A stretch of DNA of 64,000 nucleotides, from assembly GCF_000731985.1 (NCBI RefSeq), contig NZ_JNCS01000012.1, positions 36,766 to 100,765 on the forward strand, in the 5' to 3' direction. The position numbers and the translations under genes were made by a program. The stretch's first letter is position 1, and the number at the start of each line of letters is the position of its first letter. Below, piece after piece: positions 16,988-25,108 of this stretch. The stretch comes from Natrinema altunense (GTDB taxonomy: Archaea; Halobacteriota; Halobacteria; Halobacteriales; Natrialbaceae). The notes under the pieces were generated by a model. That model saw only the letters and a program-made list of their open reading frames with translations. It was not told the origin of the DNA and searched no databases.

Positions 16988-17331
16988 CGCTCCCTCGACC
17001 CGCCCTCGTCCGCACTCTCCTCGAACGCGGGAGAGGCGTCGTGCTCGTAGTAGTACGACAGTGCGCCGCACAGCGTGTCGACTGGCGGGTCTTCGAGTCG
17101 GGCCTGGGCGTTCTCCACGACGCCTCGGACGGCGTCCCTCGTCAGGCCATCCTCAACCGGTCGCTCGCCGACGACGGGTGATTCGTCGTCAGGGTCCAGT
17201 ACGAGACACGGCATGTCGAGACGCCAATCGACCGCCGTGGGGACGAAGAGAGCGTGATTCCTCGGATACGACTGCACTCGTCGGAGTACCTGCTTCAGCA
17301 GGACTGTCTCTCCCCGCTCTATGAAATTCAC
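16984..17331 (-). CDS. Small protein resembling DUF7716-type immunity proteins
   Basis: 115 residues from ATG 17331. The pattern LLKQVLRRVQSYPRNHALFV, then DWRLDMPCLVLDPDD, then VENAQARL and ALSYYYEHDASPAF matches, from memory, a widespread family of about 100-residue proteins (DUF7716) often found singly or in immunity-gene arrays. This is a recollection, not a search result. The gene overlaps the HEAT-repeat gene by 4 bases, implying translational coupling. Confidence 0.65.
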   Translation of the reverse strand: MNFIERGETVLLKQVLRRVQSYPRNHALFVPTAVDWRLDMPCLVLDPDDESPVVGERPVEDGLTRDAVRGVVENAQARLEDPPVDTLCGALSYYYEHDASPAFEESADEGGSRER

Positions 17332-17516
17332 AGGTGACGTTCCTGCTGCTCGGTTTACTATGTATCGACTCTCGGAACCCTTTCCCTTTATCAGCGAGCC
17401 AGTCGAACTGACCGAACCCCTGGGAGCCTGCCGTAACCTGGACTGGCCCTCACGGATCGGCTCCAGTGTCGGCCCAGTCGCTGTCCGGACGCTCCCATTA
17501 CCGAGGCCCGAAACGC

Positions 17517-17885
17517 ATGGATATCGTCCGACGAGACGGCGAGGTAGTTACCTTCGAATCGCAGGACGGAGCAGTGCTTTCGATCGAGGTCGACGGCAGG
17601 CCGTACAGGATCGCCTTCCCGAACCTGAAGCCACTCACCGAGATACGAGACCACGCTCCGGACATTAATCCCGACGAGATCGCGGCCGTCCTCGGCTATT
17701 CCGTGACCTCGTTCGACGGCGATCCCATCTATCACGGCCGAATGGACGGGTCGGAACTGTCCTACGAGGTCGTCGATGCCGAGGACGAGGTGACGATGCT
17801 AGTCGCCTCGTTCGGCGAAGTCCAACCCGGCCGGTACGCCGCCACGACCGAGGCACTGGTGCGGACGAGTTCCTGTCGATTCTGA
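17517..17885 (+). CDS. Hypothetical beta-rich protein
   Basis: 122 residues from ATG 17517 (MDIVRRDGEVVTFESQDGAV). The upstream in-frame ATG at 17466 is possible, but the extra residues look like spacer. The first half is beta-strand rich (LSIEVDGRPYRIAFPNL), followed by an acidic helix and another strand pair. It is a single isolated gene on the plus strand between minus-strand genes. No family is recognised. Confidence 0.6.
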   Translation: MDIVRRDGEVVTFESQDGAVLSIEVDGRPYRIAFPNLKPLTEIRDHAPDINPDEIAAVLGYSVTSFDGDPIYHGRMDGSELSYEVVDAEDEVTMLVASFGEVQPGRYAATTEALVRTSSCRF

Positions 17886-18005
17886 ATACGGGGAGCGGAC
17901 GAGCAGCCACGAGATCGCCTAGCCGAGCAGGGGGCCGTCAGTCGTCGCCCCGTATCGACGTGCTCGAGACAGGAGTCTCCCGTTCGCCATCACCGACAAT
18001 AGCTG

Positions 18006-18374
18006 TCAGCGCCACTTCGCGACGGGGCCACCGATTTCCTTGCGCTCGATATCTATCTCGTGTTGCCAGAGCGCCTCCCCGCGATGCGGTGGGTCGTGGG
18101 CCAGCACCATCGCCACACTGAGTTCCGTAACGATACTCGGGACCAGGGTGTAGAGGTCGCTCCCGTCGGGCAGGGTGTACTCGAACGTGTCCCGCTCGGT
18201 TCCATCACTCGCCAGCATCCGTATTGTCCCCTCGACACTCGCGGTGACGACCACGCCCTCCTCCGCAGCGTATTCGGCGTGGACCAGCCCCGAGAGCGTC
18301 ACGGATACTGACTCTCCCGCATACTCCCACGTCAGCGTCGTCGTTTCGTCGTCGTAGCTGTCTTCGATGTGCAT
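18006..18374 (-). CDS. Hypothetical beta-rich protein
   Basis: 122 residues from ATG 18374 (MHIEDSYDDETTTLTWEYAG). The frame is open to 18500, but the extension reads as low-quality sequence. Short strands alternate (VSVTLSGLVHAEYAAEEGVV, FEYTLPDGSDLYTLV), with a helix near TELSVAMVLAHD. It is cytosolic, acidic, isolated and unknown, similar in size and style to immunity-type proteins around it. Confidence 0.6.
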   Translation of the reverse strand: MHIEDSYDDETTTLTWEYAGESVSVTLSGLVHAEYAAEEGVVVTASVEGTIRMLASDGTERDTFEYTLPDGSDLYTLVPSIVTELSVAMVLAHDPPHRGEALWQHEIDIERKEIGGPVAKWR

Positions 18375-18539
18375 CCGATCGACCTCGGTACTATCTTCCT
18401 CCACGTTCGAATCCGCTGCTGGTATCGCTACCGGTCGACCAATTATTACACTTAAAGGTACGATCAAGGTCGATCTGGTGGCGGCGAGAAAACGTGTCAC
18501 GTCGAACGTGATTCACGTCGGTACCAGACGATAGGACAG

Positions 18540-19015
18540 TCACAGGTGCGCCTCGAAGATTCCGTTTTCGAGGGCTCCGGAGACCATGATGCTGTGTCCG
18601 AAGGACGGATCGTCGTCGTGCCAGAACGTGTACCCGCCATCGTGTTCGATGGTGACGGTTTTCGGGTCCATCCTGTCTGTGAACTCCTCGGCAGTCACCG
18701 TGTTATCCTCCGATTCGGACCACTCTCTGTTCTTGAGTTCGAGCAACTCGTCGGGGACATACTGCTGAACCCGCTCGGTCCACGTGGGCTGGTCGTCCCA
18801 CAGTGCCTTCGTGACAGTGAGCCCCGACACGCCGTCGTCGGGTTCGGAGAGCCAGAGTTCCACCTCAACCTCGGTACCAGCCACTCGACTGTCGTTGCAT
18901 AGATCCCGCTGCTAAATCCCCGCTCGAACGTCCCGAACTGCTCGTCCTCGTATATCTCGAGGGCTTCCGATTGGGCGATATCCCGCGACTCGTCGACCAT
19001 TTCGTTCCCGTCCAT
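18540..19015 (-). pseudogene. DUF2262-like protein, one-base frameshift
   Basis: From ATG 19015 the frame reads to TTVEW at 18881, and the continuing homology is in the next frame (AGTEVEVELWLSEPDDG, then WTERVQQYVPDELLELKN, TAEEFTDRM, GHSIMVSGALENG) to 18540. The join is clean: one missing G after the TGG at 18881-18883 explains it. The C-terminal two thirds match, from memory, the DUF2262 pattern (ELLELKN..W, LTAEEF, FW.DD...GHSI.V.G). It is either a recent mutation or a base-call error. An in-frame GTG at 18884 could still start a shortened product. Confidence 0.7.
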
Positions 19016-19113
19016 CGATGCTGGATATAAGATGGCTGGTCGTGAGTGGGATTGGGTCGTCGTGTCGAATCCGGGGATATATTACAGTAAGTGCCTCCTC
19101 TCAATCAGAGGGT

Positions 19114-20325
19114 ATGCCTGATGATTTTTATGGGGCAACCGGAACGAGGAGGAGAGTGGGGGAATTGGTCGACGCCTTCGAGGACGGGACGGCGGGCGAT
19201 GTCGAATTCGAGGCGTTGCGGGAGTTGCTTGCGGCCGAAGACGGCCGAGACCGAGATGTCATCCTGTACGGCATTCGCTCAGTCGGCATCGTCGACGAGG
19301 AACGAACCGAGGCGGCCGTCGACGTGTTGCTGGAGCACTGTTTCGACCAGCCCAGGTGAGTCCGCGAACCCGCTGCCGAGAGCCTCTCGGCCATCGGTCG
19401 AGAGCGGGCCGAGACAGTGATCCGTCCCGCCGTCGACACCCTCCAACAGTGTCTCGGCGACGCCGACGAATCAACTCGGTCGGAGGCAATGTTGGCCCTC
19501 AGGGAACTGTGCAAACACCACGCCGAACTGTTTGTACCGATCGCTGACGACCTCCGAGGCGTTCTCGATGACGATAATACGTGGATCCGGGAACGCGCAC
19601 TGATCGTTCTGGGGGAGATTGCTGCGGGGCGACCCGAGGCGATCGATCCGCCGTTCGACGATTTCGAGGCGTGCCTTGCCGACGACGTCCCAAACGTCCG
19701 ATCCAAAGCGATCCTTCGGCTCGGATCGATCGCGGAAACGTATCCGGATGCGGACCGTCTTTCCATCGACGACTTCCGGGCGTGTCTGGACGACGACAGT
19801 TGGACGGTCTGTTCCAGTGCGACCACGGCGCTCGCATCGCTCGCGGAAACGCACCCGGAAACGGTTCGTCCCGTCATCGACGACATCCTCGAGTTGCTGT
19901 CGCCATCTGTCGAGTTCATCGGATCCGGCCCCGGCGGTGAACAGATACACATCATGCTGGCGCTCGGGCGGCTGGGCGTGACCTACCCACGCGAGGCACC
20001 CCGTATCGTCTCGGTACTACAGCGCATCTTCGACGAGGACCCGTGGGTGCGTATGGAGGCTACCGAGGCACTGCTGGCTATCGACGCTGTGGATCCTGAA
20101 GCGGCAACGGCGGCCGAGGGGATCTGTGCGCTCCTGCTCGCCGACGACGAGTCGACAGAGGCGATCGAACGGTTCGTCGCCGCGAAGCCTGCCGTGAGGG
20201 CGCTGGTGATCACCGAATTACGGTCCCGTGTCGGCGACATGGATTCGGTCGACGAGAAGCCGACCGTGGCAGCGGCATTTCGGACGATCAGTACCATCGA
20301 CGACGCCTATCTCCATCTGAGCTAG
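19114..20325 (+). pseudogene. HEAT-repeat protein interrupted by an in-frame TGA
   Basis: From ATG 19114 a HEAT-type protein runs to TGA 19357-19359, and the same frame resumes with VREPAAESLSAIGRERAETV and continues to 20325. No frame change is needed, so this is a single nonsense codon in the middle of a repeat. The second part has clear HEAT units (DDDNTWIRERALIVLGEIA, DDVPNVRSKAILRLGSIA, DDSWTVCSSATTALASLA). Without the stop the protein would be 403 residues. GTG 19417 could restart a 302-residue product. Confidence 0.75.
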
Positions 20326-20361
20326 GTTCTCGTCATTGGACTGGCTCACTCGGAGACCGCA

Positions 20362-20532
20362 ATGCGGTCTGTCGCCTCCGTTAGGTCGTCCGAGACGGCA
20401 TCGGGTTGGGCTGCAGCGAGTGCCTACCAGCGCTCCAGCGGCCGCGACGCGAACAACGGACAGTTCGGCGTCGAGAAATCACGCTTGGAGGTCGTTGATC
20501 GGTACCTCGATCGTCTCGGGTTGCTCGGTTGA
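20362..20532 (+). CDS. Possible short ORF or gene tail
   Basis: 56 codons from ATG 20362 ending in GVEKSRLEVVDRYLDRLGLL, a convincing helical C-terminus, while the first 25 residues are less convincing. It may be the 3' remnant of a larger gene. It ends 4 bases into the TTG-started version of the next gene, so it could belong to the same operon. Confidence 0.35.
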   Translation: MRSVASVRSSETASGWAAASAYQRSSGRDANNGQFGVEKSRLEVVDRYLDRLGLLG

Positions 20533-20546
20533 GATCGCGTCAAGCG

Positions 20547-20849
20547 GTGAATGAATTGGTGCAGTATCCGGATAGATACGACGCTACGGCAGATGATCAT
20601 GAGCGGTTCGAGGCGGACTTGCTCGCGCAAGATCGGGATGTCCGGTCACCGTCGACGGCGGATCTTGACGACGAGACGGCTCACCAAGTGGTTCGAGACC
20701 TGCTCGATACCGGGACTGCCACACCGGTCGTCGACCAGCGGCTTCTCGCCCACGAGCCCAGCGACACAGCGTTCAAATCGATGCAACAGTTCGCCGTCTT
20801 CCACGAGGGGTGGACAGCCGCCCACGACGCCGGCGAGAGGGATGAGTGA
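20547..20849 (+). CDS. Hypothetical protein of a plasmid/virus-type module
   Basis: 100 residues from GTG 20547 (MNELVQYPDRYDATADDHER); TTG 20529 would add six residues. It is all-helical and acidic with FEADLLAQDRDVRSPSTADL in the middle. The stop overlaps the ATG of the zinc-ribbon gene (TGATG), so they are co-translated. I remember the same trio (this protein, the Cys-rich protein and the HTH protein) from haloarchaeal plasmids and proviral regions, but have no function for it. Confidence 0.6.
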   Translation: MNELVQYPDRYDATADDHERFEADLLAQDRDVRSPSTADLDDETAHQVVRDLLDTGTATPVVDQRLLAHEPSDTAFKSMQQFAVFHEGWTAAHDAGERDE

Positions 20850-21184
20850 TGCAACAGACGCTGGCCGGCTGTGCCCTTTGCGAAACCCCGCCCGGGGCAG
20901 AGACCGGAATCGCCTCCACGTGGGGGAAAGAGGAGTGGGTCACCCACCCGATCTGCGTCGACTGCGCGATTCAGACGGAGCCGGATCCCGAGGCGCGCGA
21001 TCACGTCGCCTGTGACGGCTGTGGGCTGGTCGTCGACACGCTCGCGGCGCTCACCCGGTTTCGGGTTGAGATCGGGCATCTGGAAGGCCCGTTGCAGCTG
21101 TGTGCCCGCTGTAGTCCGGGTGGTCTCGCGACGTACTGGACGCGCGATTTCGATGAACACCTCGTCACAACGCCGACAGAGTGA
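20849..21184 (+). CDS. Double zinc-ribbon-like protein (possibly DUF7558)
   Basis: 111 residues from ATG 20849. Three Cys pairs are visible: CALC, CVDC and CDGC, with a late CARC, giving two possible zinc sites. Conserved-looking segments TWGKEEWVTHPICVDC and GGLATYWTRDFDEHL recall a small haloarchaeal family (DUF7558 from memory). It is coupled to the gene before and lies 48 bases ahead of the HTH gene. Likely role: nucleic-acid or protein contact in a mobile module; inference only. Confidence 0.7.
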   Translation: MQQTLAGCALCETPPGAETGIASTWGKEEWVTHPICVDCAIQTEPDPEARDHVACDGCGLVVDTLAALTRFRVEIGHLEGPLQLCARCSPGGLATYWTRDFDEHLVTTPTE

Positions 21185-21232
21185 CCCAAACACTCTTTAC
21201 TGGTTCGCTGTAAATTGTAATCAAGAACCACC

Positions 21233-21811
21233 GTGTCACGCACTTCAAATCGCGCCGACGGCGACATCGTCCAGGACTTCCTCTCGGTCGCCGACCTCCT
21301 CGAGGAGCCACAGCTGGCCCAGCTGTACGCGTACCTCGCTCGGGAGGGCGAGGCGACCGTCCAGGACGTGATGGACGACCTCGAGCTCGCACAGGGAACG
21401 GCCTACAGCTACGTCAACCGGCTCGTCGACACCGGCGTCGTCGACGTCACCGACGACGAGCAGCCGCGCCGGTACGCCGCCCGGGAGATCGACCTGACCG
21501 TGACGACGGCCGCCGGTGACCGCGAGTACACGATCACGCCGGCGCTCATCGACGCCGTCGGCCGCCGCGAGACGGACGCCGACATCGACACCTACATCGA
21601 CCGCCACGGCGTCGCCGGCCTCGCGACCGCGCTCACCTACGCGGTTGCTCGGGAGCGTGGCGAAGTGACCCACCGCCTGATGGCCGAGGATCTGGACATC
21701 TCGCCGCTGGCTGCGGAGATGATCCTCCAGGCGCTCCGGCCCGTCGTTCACGAACACTACGATATCGAGGGGGCTGCACGTCATAATACCGAAGAAGGAG
21801 CCAACGTATGA
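21233..21811 (+). CDS. Winged-helix DNA-binding protein (haloarchaeal mobile-module type)
   Basis: 192 residues from GTG 21233 (first residues MSRTSNRADGDIVQDFLSVA). Residues 30-85 form a winged helix: LAQLYAYLAREGEATVQDVM, then LELAQGTAYSYVNRLVDTGVV as recognition helix and wing lead-in. The second half is helical and acidic. The family resembles DUF7437-type HTH proteins from memory. Probably a regulator of the local module; the stop overlaps the next ATG (ATGA). Confidence 0.75.
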   Translation: MSRTSNRADGDIVQDFLSVADLLEEPQLAQLYAYLAREGEATVQDVMDDLELAQGTAYSYVNRLVDTGVVDVTDDEQPRRYAAREIDLTVTTAAGDREYTITPALIDAVGRRETDADIDTYIDRHGVAGLATALTYAVARERGEVTHRLMAEDLDISPLAAEMILQALRPVVHEHYDIEGAARHNTEEGANV

Positions 21812-21894
21812 GCATCGAAACGGGCGTGCCGGCACAAGTGACGCAGTGCTTAGTTTATCGGCGTTCCATGGAGAGAACTGATGGAACTCAGTGA
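21808..21894 (+). pseudogene. Truncated start of a further module gene
   Basis: An ATGA overlap with the HTH gene opens a 28-codon frame beginning MSIETGVPAQVTQC, which loses protein character at about 21845, where the promoter of the nucleotidyltransferase begins. The tight overlap suggests a once longer operon gene cut off by the arrival of the next cassette. Confidence 0.35.
21852..21859 (+). promoter_or_regulatory. TATA-like box of the nucleotidyltransferase gene
   Basis: agtttatc centred about 26 bases before ATG 21881, the spacing expected of a leaderless haloarchaeal transcript. Confidence 0.45.
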
Positions 21895-22492
21895 CGACAC
21901 GCTCACGGTTTCACGAGAGCTTTCAGAACTCGACAAAGATGTACTCGAGTTCACGCAGATCCTCGACGCCTGCGAAGTGGACTACGTCATCGTTAGTGGG
22001 TACGTCGCGATCCTCACTGGTCGATCTCGATCGACAGAGGACATCGACGTCATTCTGGAGTCGCTGTCTGAAACGGAGACTGAGCAGTTGGTTACCGAAC
22101 TCAAAGATCACGGGTACTGGGGGATGGCGATGCCGCTTGATGAGATGTATTCGATGTTGAGCGAGGGCAGCCGAATCCGAATTGCTGAGGATGGGGAGAT
22201 GTATCCGAACTTCGAGACGTGGTTTGTTTCAAACGACGTTGAGCGTGAGGCCCTCTCGAACCCCCTTACGGTGACCTTCGATGAGGGGCAGATCGAGATC
22301 AGTCCGCTTGAACTCCAAATCGCGTACAAACTCCGGCTTGCACAAGCTGCAGACAGCCTCAGCGGGAAGGACTTCGAGGATGCACTTCACCTCTACCTGA
22401 CGTTCGAGGAACGATTTAACACGGAGCAGCTCGAAACGTATGTCAACGAGCTTGGAGTGGAGGAATACTATGCTGAACTCAAACAAATTTGA
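21881..22492 (+). CDS. Nucleotidyltransferase (MNT/AbiEii-like)
   Basis: 203 residues. The signature VIVSGYVAILTGRSRSTEDI gives the GxxA helix start and the DxD pair of polymerase-beta-type nucleotidyltransferases (Gly40, Asp54, Asp56), followed by a helical C-terminal part with ELQIAYKLRLAQ and a KDFEDALHL segment, as in AbiEii/DUF6036-type proteins. Such enzymes act as toxins or antitoxins that modify tRNA or a partner protein. It overlaps a 76-residue gene by 23 bases and is followed by two more small genes, the last a PIN protein, in one apparent operon. Confidence 0.8.
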   Translation: MELSDDTLTVSRELSELDKDVLEFTQILDACEVDYVIVSGYVAILTGRSRSTEDIDVILESLSETETEQLVTELKDHGYWGMAMPLDEMYSMLSEGSRIRIAEDGEMYPNFETWFVSNDVEREALSNPLTVTFDEGQIEISPLELQIAYKLRLAQAADSLSGKDFEDALHLYLTFEERFNTEQLETYVNELGVEEYYAELKQI

Positions 22493-22700
22493 AGACGATC
22501 ACCGCCGGAACACGGAGCAACGGCGAGCGATGATCAAACAGTGGGCGGAGTACGTTCGGACCCACGACGATAGTGAGTGGTCACGCCAACAGAATCGGCT
22601 CATCGACTCGCAGCTCCAGTCGGCTAACGAGATGGCTGCGGCTGGCGACACAGATCCCGTTCGGTTCGCGGCCGCTCGCGATCGGCTGCGCGACCGATGA
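22470..22700 (+). CDS. Small partner of the nucleotidyltransferase
   Basis: 76 residues from ATG 22470, all-helical and highly charged (RRNTEQRRAMIKQWAEYV, then ANEMAAAGDTDPVRFAAARD). It overlaps the nucleotidyltransferase gene by 23 bases, so the two are almost surely co-translated. It may be the regulatory or antitoxin half of the pair; this rests on position only. Confidence 0.6.
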   Translation: MLNSNKFEDDHRRNTEQRRAMIKQWAEYVRTHDDSEWSRQQNRLIDSQLQSANEMAAAGDTDPVRFAAARDRLRDR

Positions 22701-22924
22701 ACGGCGGAGACCCGCTTTCGAAGGCGATCGCAACGATGTACTACACTGCCAGGCTCACCGGTGACCAGCTTACAGACCTCGTTGGTGCCATGTCCGCCAC
22801 GCGGCTCCGTCTTCTCAAAGCGGACCTCGAAGACGAACCGCTCGATCTCGCTACCCCTGACGATGTCGACATCTACGAGGGGGACGTGACGACAGTCGAC
22901 ACCGGAGCCGACGACGATTGCTGA
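22697..22924 (+). CDS. Small acidic protein ahead of a PIN-domain gene
   Basis: 75 residues from ATG 22697, overlapping the preceding stop (ATGA). It has a helical N-terminus (KAIATMYYTARLTGDQLTDL) and an Asp-rich tail. It overlaps the PIN gene start by 7 bases. The position directly before a PIN toxin-like gene suggests an antitoxin, although no DNA-binding fold is obvious. Confidence 0.55.
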   Translation: MNGGDPLSKAIATMYYTARLTGDQLTDLVGAMSATRLRLLKADLEDEPLDLATPDDVDIYEGDVTTVDTGADDDC

Positions 22925-23469
22925 GCGGTCCACGACTGCGAACAGTCGTCGCCGACACGAGCGCGCTCGTTAGTCTCGCGGTGCCCCATGCGGATGCAGC
23001 CATCGGTACCGATATTCCCGACCCGTTCCAATACCTGCTCACCTCCTGTGACGTGGTCGTCCCTCCGGAAGTAGTCGCAGAACTCCGCGACATCACGCAA
23101 TATCAGGACATCCACGCCGCAGCCGCGAGTAACGTCCTCGCGGCCCGTGGCCACTACACGGTCGAAGATCCGTATGCGCGCGAGGACACCCCGGACGCGC
23201 GACCGACGTTCGGCCTCGATGACGGCGAAACTGATGGCATCGTCTTCGCGAACGCGCTCGACGTTGACGGCTTTCTCACCGACGAATTTGGCGGCACGAA
23301 CTTCCCACTGATTCACGCTGTGCTCCAGGGGCCGCGTATCGTCCCGACACCGCGGCTTATCTGTGACTACGCCCGGAACGGCGATATGACCCACGACGAG
23401 GCGCGAACGCTACTTAGCGTGATCAGCCCCACCGGAGCTGGGACAACAGCCCGTACGTCGCCCAATTAG
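22918..23469 (+). CDS. PIN-domain protein (putative RNase toxin)
   Basis: 183 residues from TTG 22918 (overlaps the previous stop). PIN acidic residues are in place: Asp13 in VVADTSALVSL, Glu51/Glu55 in PPEVVAELRD, the acidic group in DDGETDGIVFAN and Asp in FLTDEFGG. It is larger than VapC, with an insert at 60-100. PIN proteins are magnesium-dependent RNases; a toxin role together with the small gene upstream is inference. A CTG/GTG start slightly downstream is possible. Confidence 0.75.
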   Translation: MLSGPRLRTVVADTSALVSLAVPHADAAIGTDIPDPFQYLLTSCDVVVPPEVVAELRDITQYQDIHAAAASNVLAARGHYTVEDPYAREDTPDARPTFGLDDGETDGIVFANALDVDGFLTDEFGGTNFPLIHAVLQGPRIVPTPRLICDYARNGDMTHDEARTLLSVISPTGAGTTARTSPN

Positions 23470-23491
23470 TGGCGCTTCTGGAGGGGTAGGT

Positions 23492-23752
23492 TCAGTCAGC
23501 TTCGAGGTCACGAGCGTCAAGTTCGCCAGCGAGATACTGCTCTCCCGTTCGCGTGATATCGTAGACACCGTTGCCGAGGTGGACGAGGAGTCCGTATTCG
23601 ACCAGCGTCTTGCAGCGGGCGTTGATGTGTTGCCGAGAGAAGCGGACACGGTCGCTGTCCGCCATTTCCTTTGGGGTATCGGGGCCGGCTTCAGAGAGAT
23701 GCTCGAGAATGCGGTCATCGGCACGCGACATCCAGTCGGCGTCAAAGCGCAT
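23492..23752 (-). CDS. phiH1-repressor-like winged-helix protein
   Basis: 86 residues from ATG 23752. The pattern DADWMSRADDRILEHLSEAG, then RQHINARCKTLVEYGLLVHL and GVYDITRTGEQYLAGELDA is the small wHTH family of haloarchaeal phage phiH1 repressor relatives, common in integrated elements. It probably represses nearby genes. Convergent to the PIN gene. Confidence 0.75.
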   Translation of the reverse strand: MRFDADWMSRADDRILEHLSEAGPDTPKEMADSDRVRFSRQHINARCKTLVEYGLLVHLGNGVYDITRTGEQYLAGELDARDLEAD

Positions 23753-23842
23753 AATCGCTTGTGGTTGTGCCGACGCTATCCCGAACGCGCTACGTCAACC
23801 AAAAAATCCGCAAGCAACTACAGTTAACTCATAGATCTTCAA

Positions 23843-24097
23843 ATGCCAGGAATCCATATCGTAGAGCGTTATGATGAATTGCTCTTCAAGGACGGGGCCC
23901 GGGGCATCGCCGAACCTCCTCGTCGAGATTATCGAGACGCTCGAAGCGTGTGGATTGGATCGAAACGAGTACCAGCTGTACGACGCTGTCGACGTCGAAG
24001 CACTCGAGCAGATCGTGAACTCGTCGAACGGAAACGTGGAAGTACAGTTCACCGTGGAAGGAATCCGCCTTGCGGTGACACCAGAAAGCGTCGACGT
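23843..24097 (+). pseudogene. HalOD1-domain gene, frameshifted and truncated
   Basis: From ATG 23843 the frame reads HIVERYDELLFKDGARG. One extra G in the run near 23905 then shifts the homologous sequence to the next frame: ASPNLLVEIIETLEACGLDR, YQLYDAVDVEALEQIV and EVQFTVEGIRLAVTP, the haloarchaeal output domain 1 pattern. The usual end of the domain is lost at about 24095, where the sequence turns into an OB-fold relic. HalOD1 proteins are small proteins or output domains of signalling proteins; this copy is unlikely to be functional. Confidence 0.65.
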
Positions 24098-24325
24098 CCG
24101 TCTCCCAGCAGTAGCGCCATTCAGCAAGTCGGACTCATCGAGGACGAAACCGGGCGTACGAAATTCACGGTCTGGGAGAAGAGCAGGAAGACGGTGGTTC
24201 GAGAAGGGCAGACAGTCAGGTTCAGAGCAATCAAGAAAAACTGGTACCAAGGCCGGTGCAGTCTCGCCATCACAGGCTGTCGCAAGATCGAATTCCCAGA
24301 GCGCGGTCGGTGGTGGGAAGAATAG
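24098..24325 (+). pseudogene. C-terminal remnant of an RPA/OB-fold DNA-binding protein
   Basis: The frame ending at TAG 24325 reads AIQQVGLIEDETGRTKFTVW, then VVREGQTVRFRAIKKNWYQG and FPERGRWWEE. This is the last OB domain of a haloarchaeal single-strand DNA-binding (RPA-like) protein of the plasmid type. Its N-terminal part is missing and it is joined directly to the HalOD1 relic. A T-rich stretch (cttcttttttg) follows at 24340 and may end transcription. Confidence 0.6.
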
Positions 24326-24459
24326 CCAGTCGGAGTGGCCTTCTTTTTTGTTGTGTGCCGGACCAACCCAGACCCCACCGCCCCACCCTCCGCTCCGTGC
24401 TCGCTTCGCTGCGCGCGCAGCCACAACCTCAACAACAGGTCAACCAGCGAATCACATAA

Positions 24460-24888
24460 CTAAGAGTCAGTAAACTCTCGAATTTTGAGGAGCGCCTCAT
24501 CTATCGAGAATTCTCCAGGCAGGTTCGCCTGTTCACGATGCCAATCACTAGGCATCTCCTCAGGAGGATTGAAATTCACACGTTGCGTCTTTTCCATTTC
24601 GTGAGCAGGCATGTATATCGCTGTGCCCTCTCTGTGGATGGCACCAGCAAATATATCGACGGTACCATCGGAGTACTTTTCTGGAGAAATTTCCAGCTCG
24701 TAACGGTATTCATCATAATCGCTCGCAGTTTTCACCTGAACTCGTAATAGCTCCCATCCAACGTCGATTACCAAGTCGTATTTTTGCTCGTGACCGTGGG
24801 GATAAGCTACACCATACCCATTTCGGAGGATATCTGCCGCGACTAAGGCTTCTGACGCATCACCCCGCCAACCTCGTTCCAAATCCAT
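24460..24888 (-). CDS. PD-(D/E)XK family nuclease (group I intron endonuclease type)
   Basis: 142 residues from ATG 24888. The nuclease core is visible: Glu13 in DASEALVAADIL, Asp38 in KYDLVIDVG and Gln51-Val-Lys53 in LLRVQVKTA, the arrangement of the PDDEXK_5 group. The C-terminal half is polar with a short helix. Such proteins occur alone in haloarchaeal accessory DNA; role uncertain (restriction, mobility or repair). GC content here is lower than in neighbouring genes. Confidence 0.75.
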   Translation of the reverse strand: MDLERGWRGDASEALVAADILRNGYGVAYPHGHEQKYDLVIDVGWELLRVQVKTASDYDEYRYELEISPEKYSDGTVDIFAGAIHREGTAIYMPAHEMEKTQRVNFNPPEEMPSDWHREQANLPGEFSIDEALLKIREFTDS

Positions 24889-25108
24889 ACTAACCCACTG
24901 ACAGTGCTACTACAGAAAAGTACGTCTGATTAGTCCCTGCTTCAATATGTGCTCCACTCCATTGAGATGAGGTACACTACAGCAACTCAAGTACTGACAT
25001 CTGAGCCCCAATCCGGCTAAATCCATATCCGTACTCGATAGCGTTTATTGTCCCCTCAATGAGTGAGGGGCGCGCCGAATGGTGTGTTCCCTGAACACGG
25101 TGAGAACG

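Noticed and set aside
23871..24473. A 200-residue protein reading through HalOD1 into the OB-fold region
   Set aside because: After about 24095 this frame is Ser/Arg/Pro-rich and out of frame with the OB-fold homology; better read as two gene relics.
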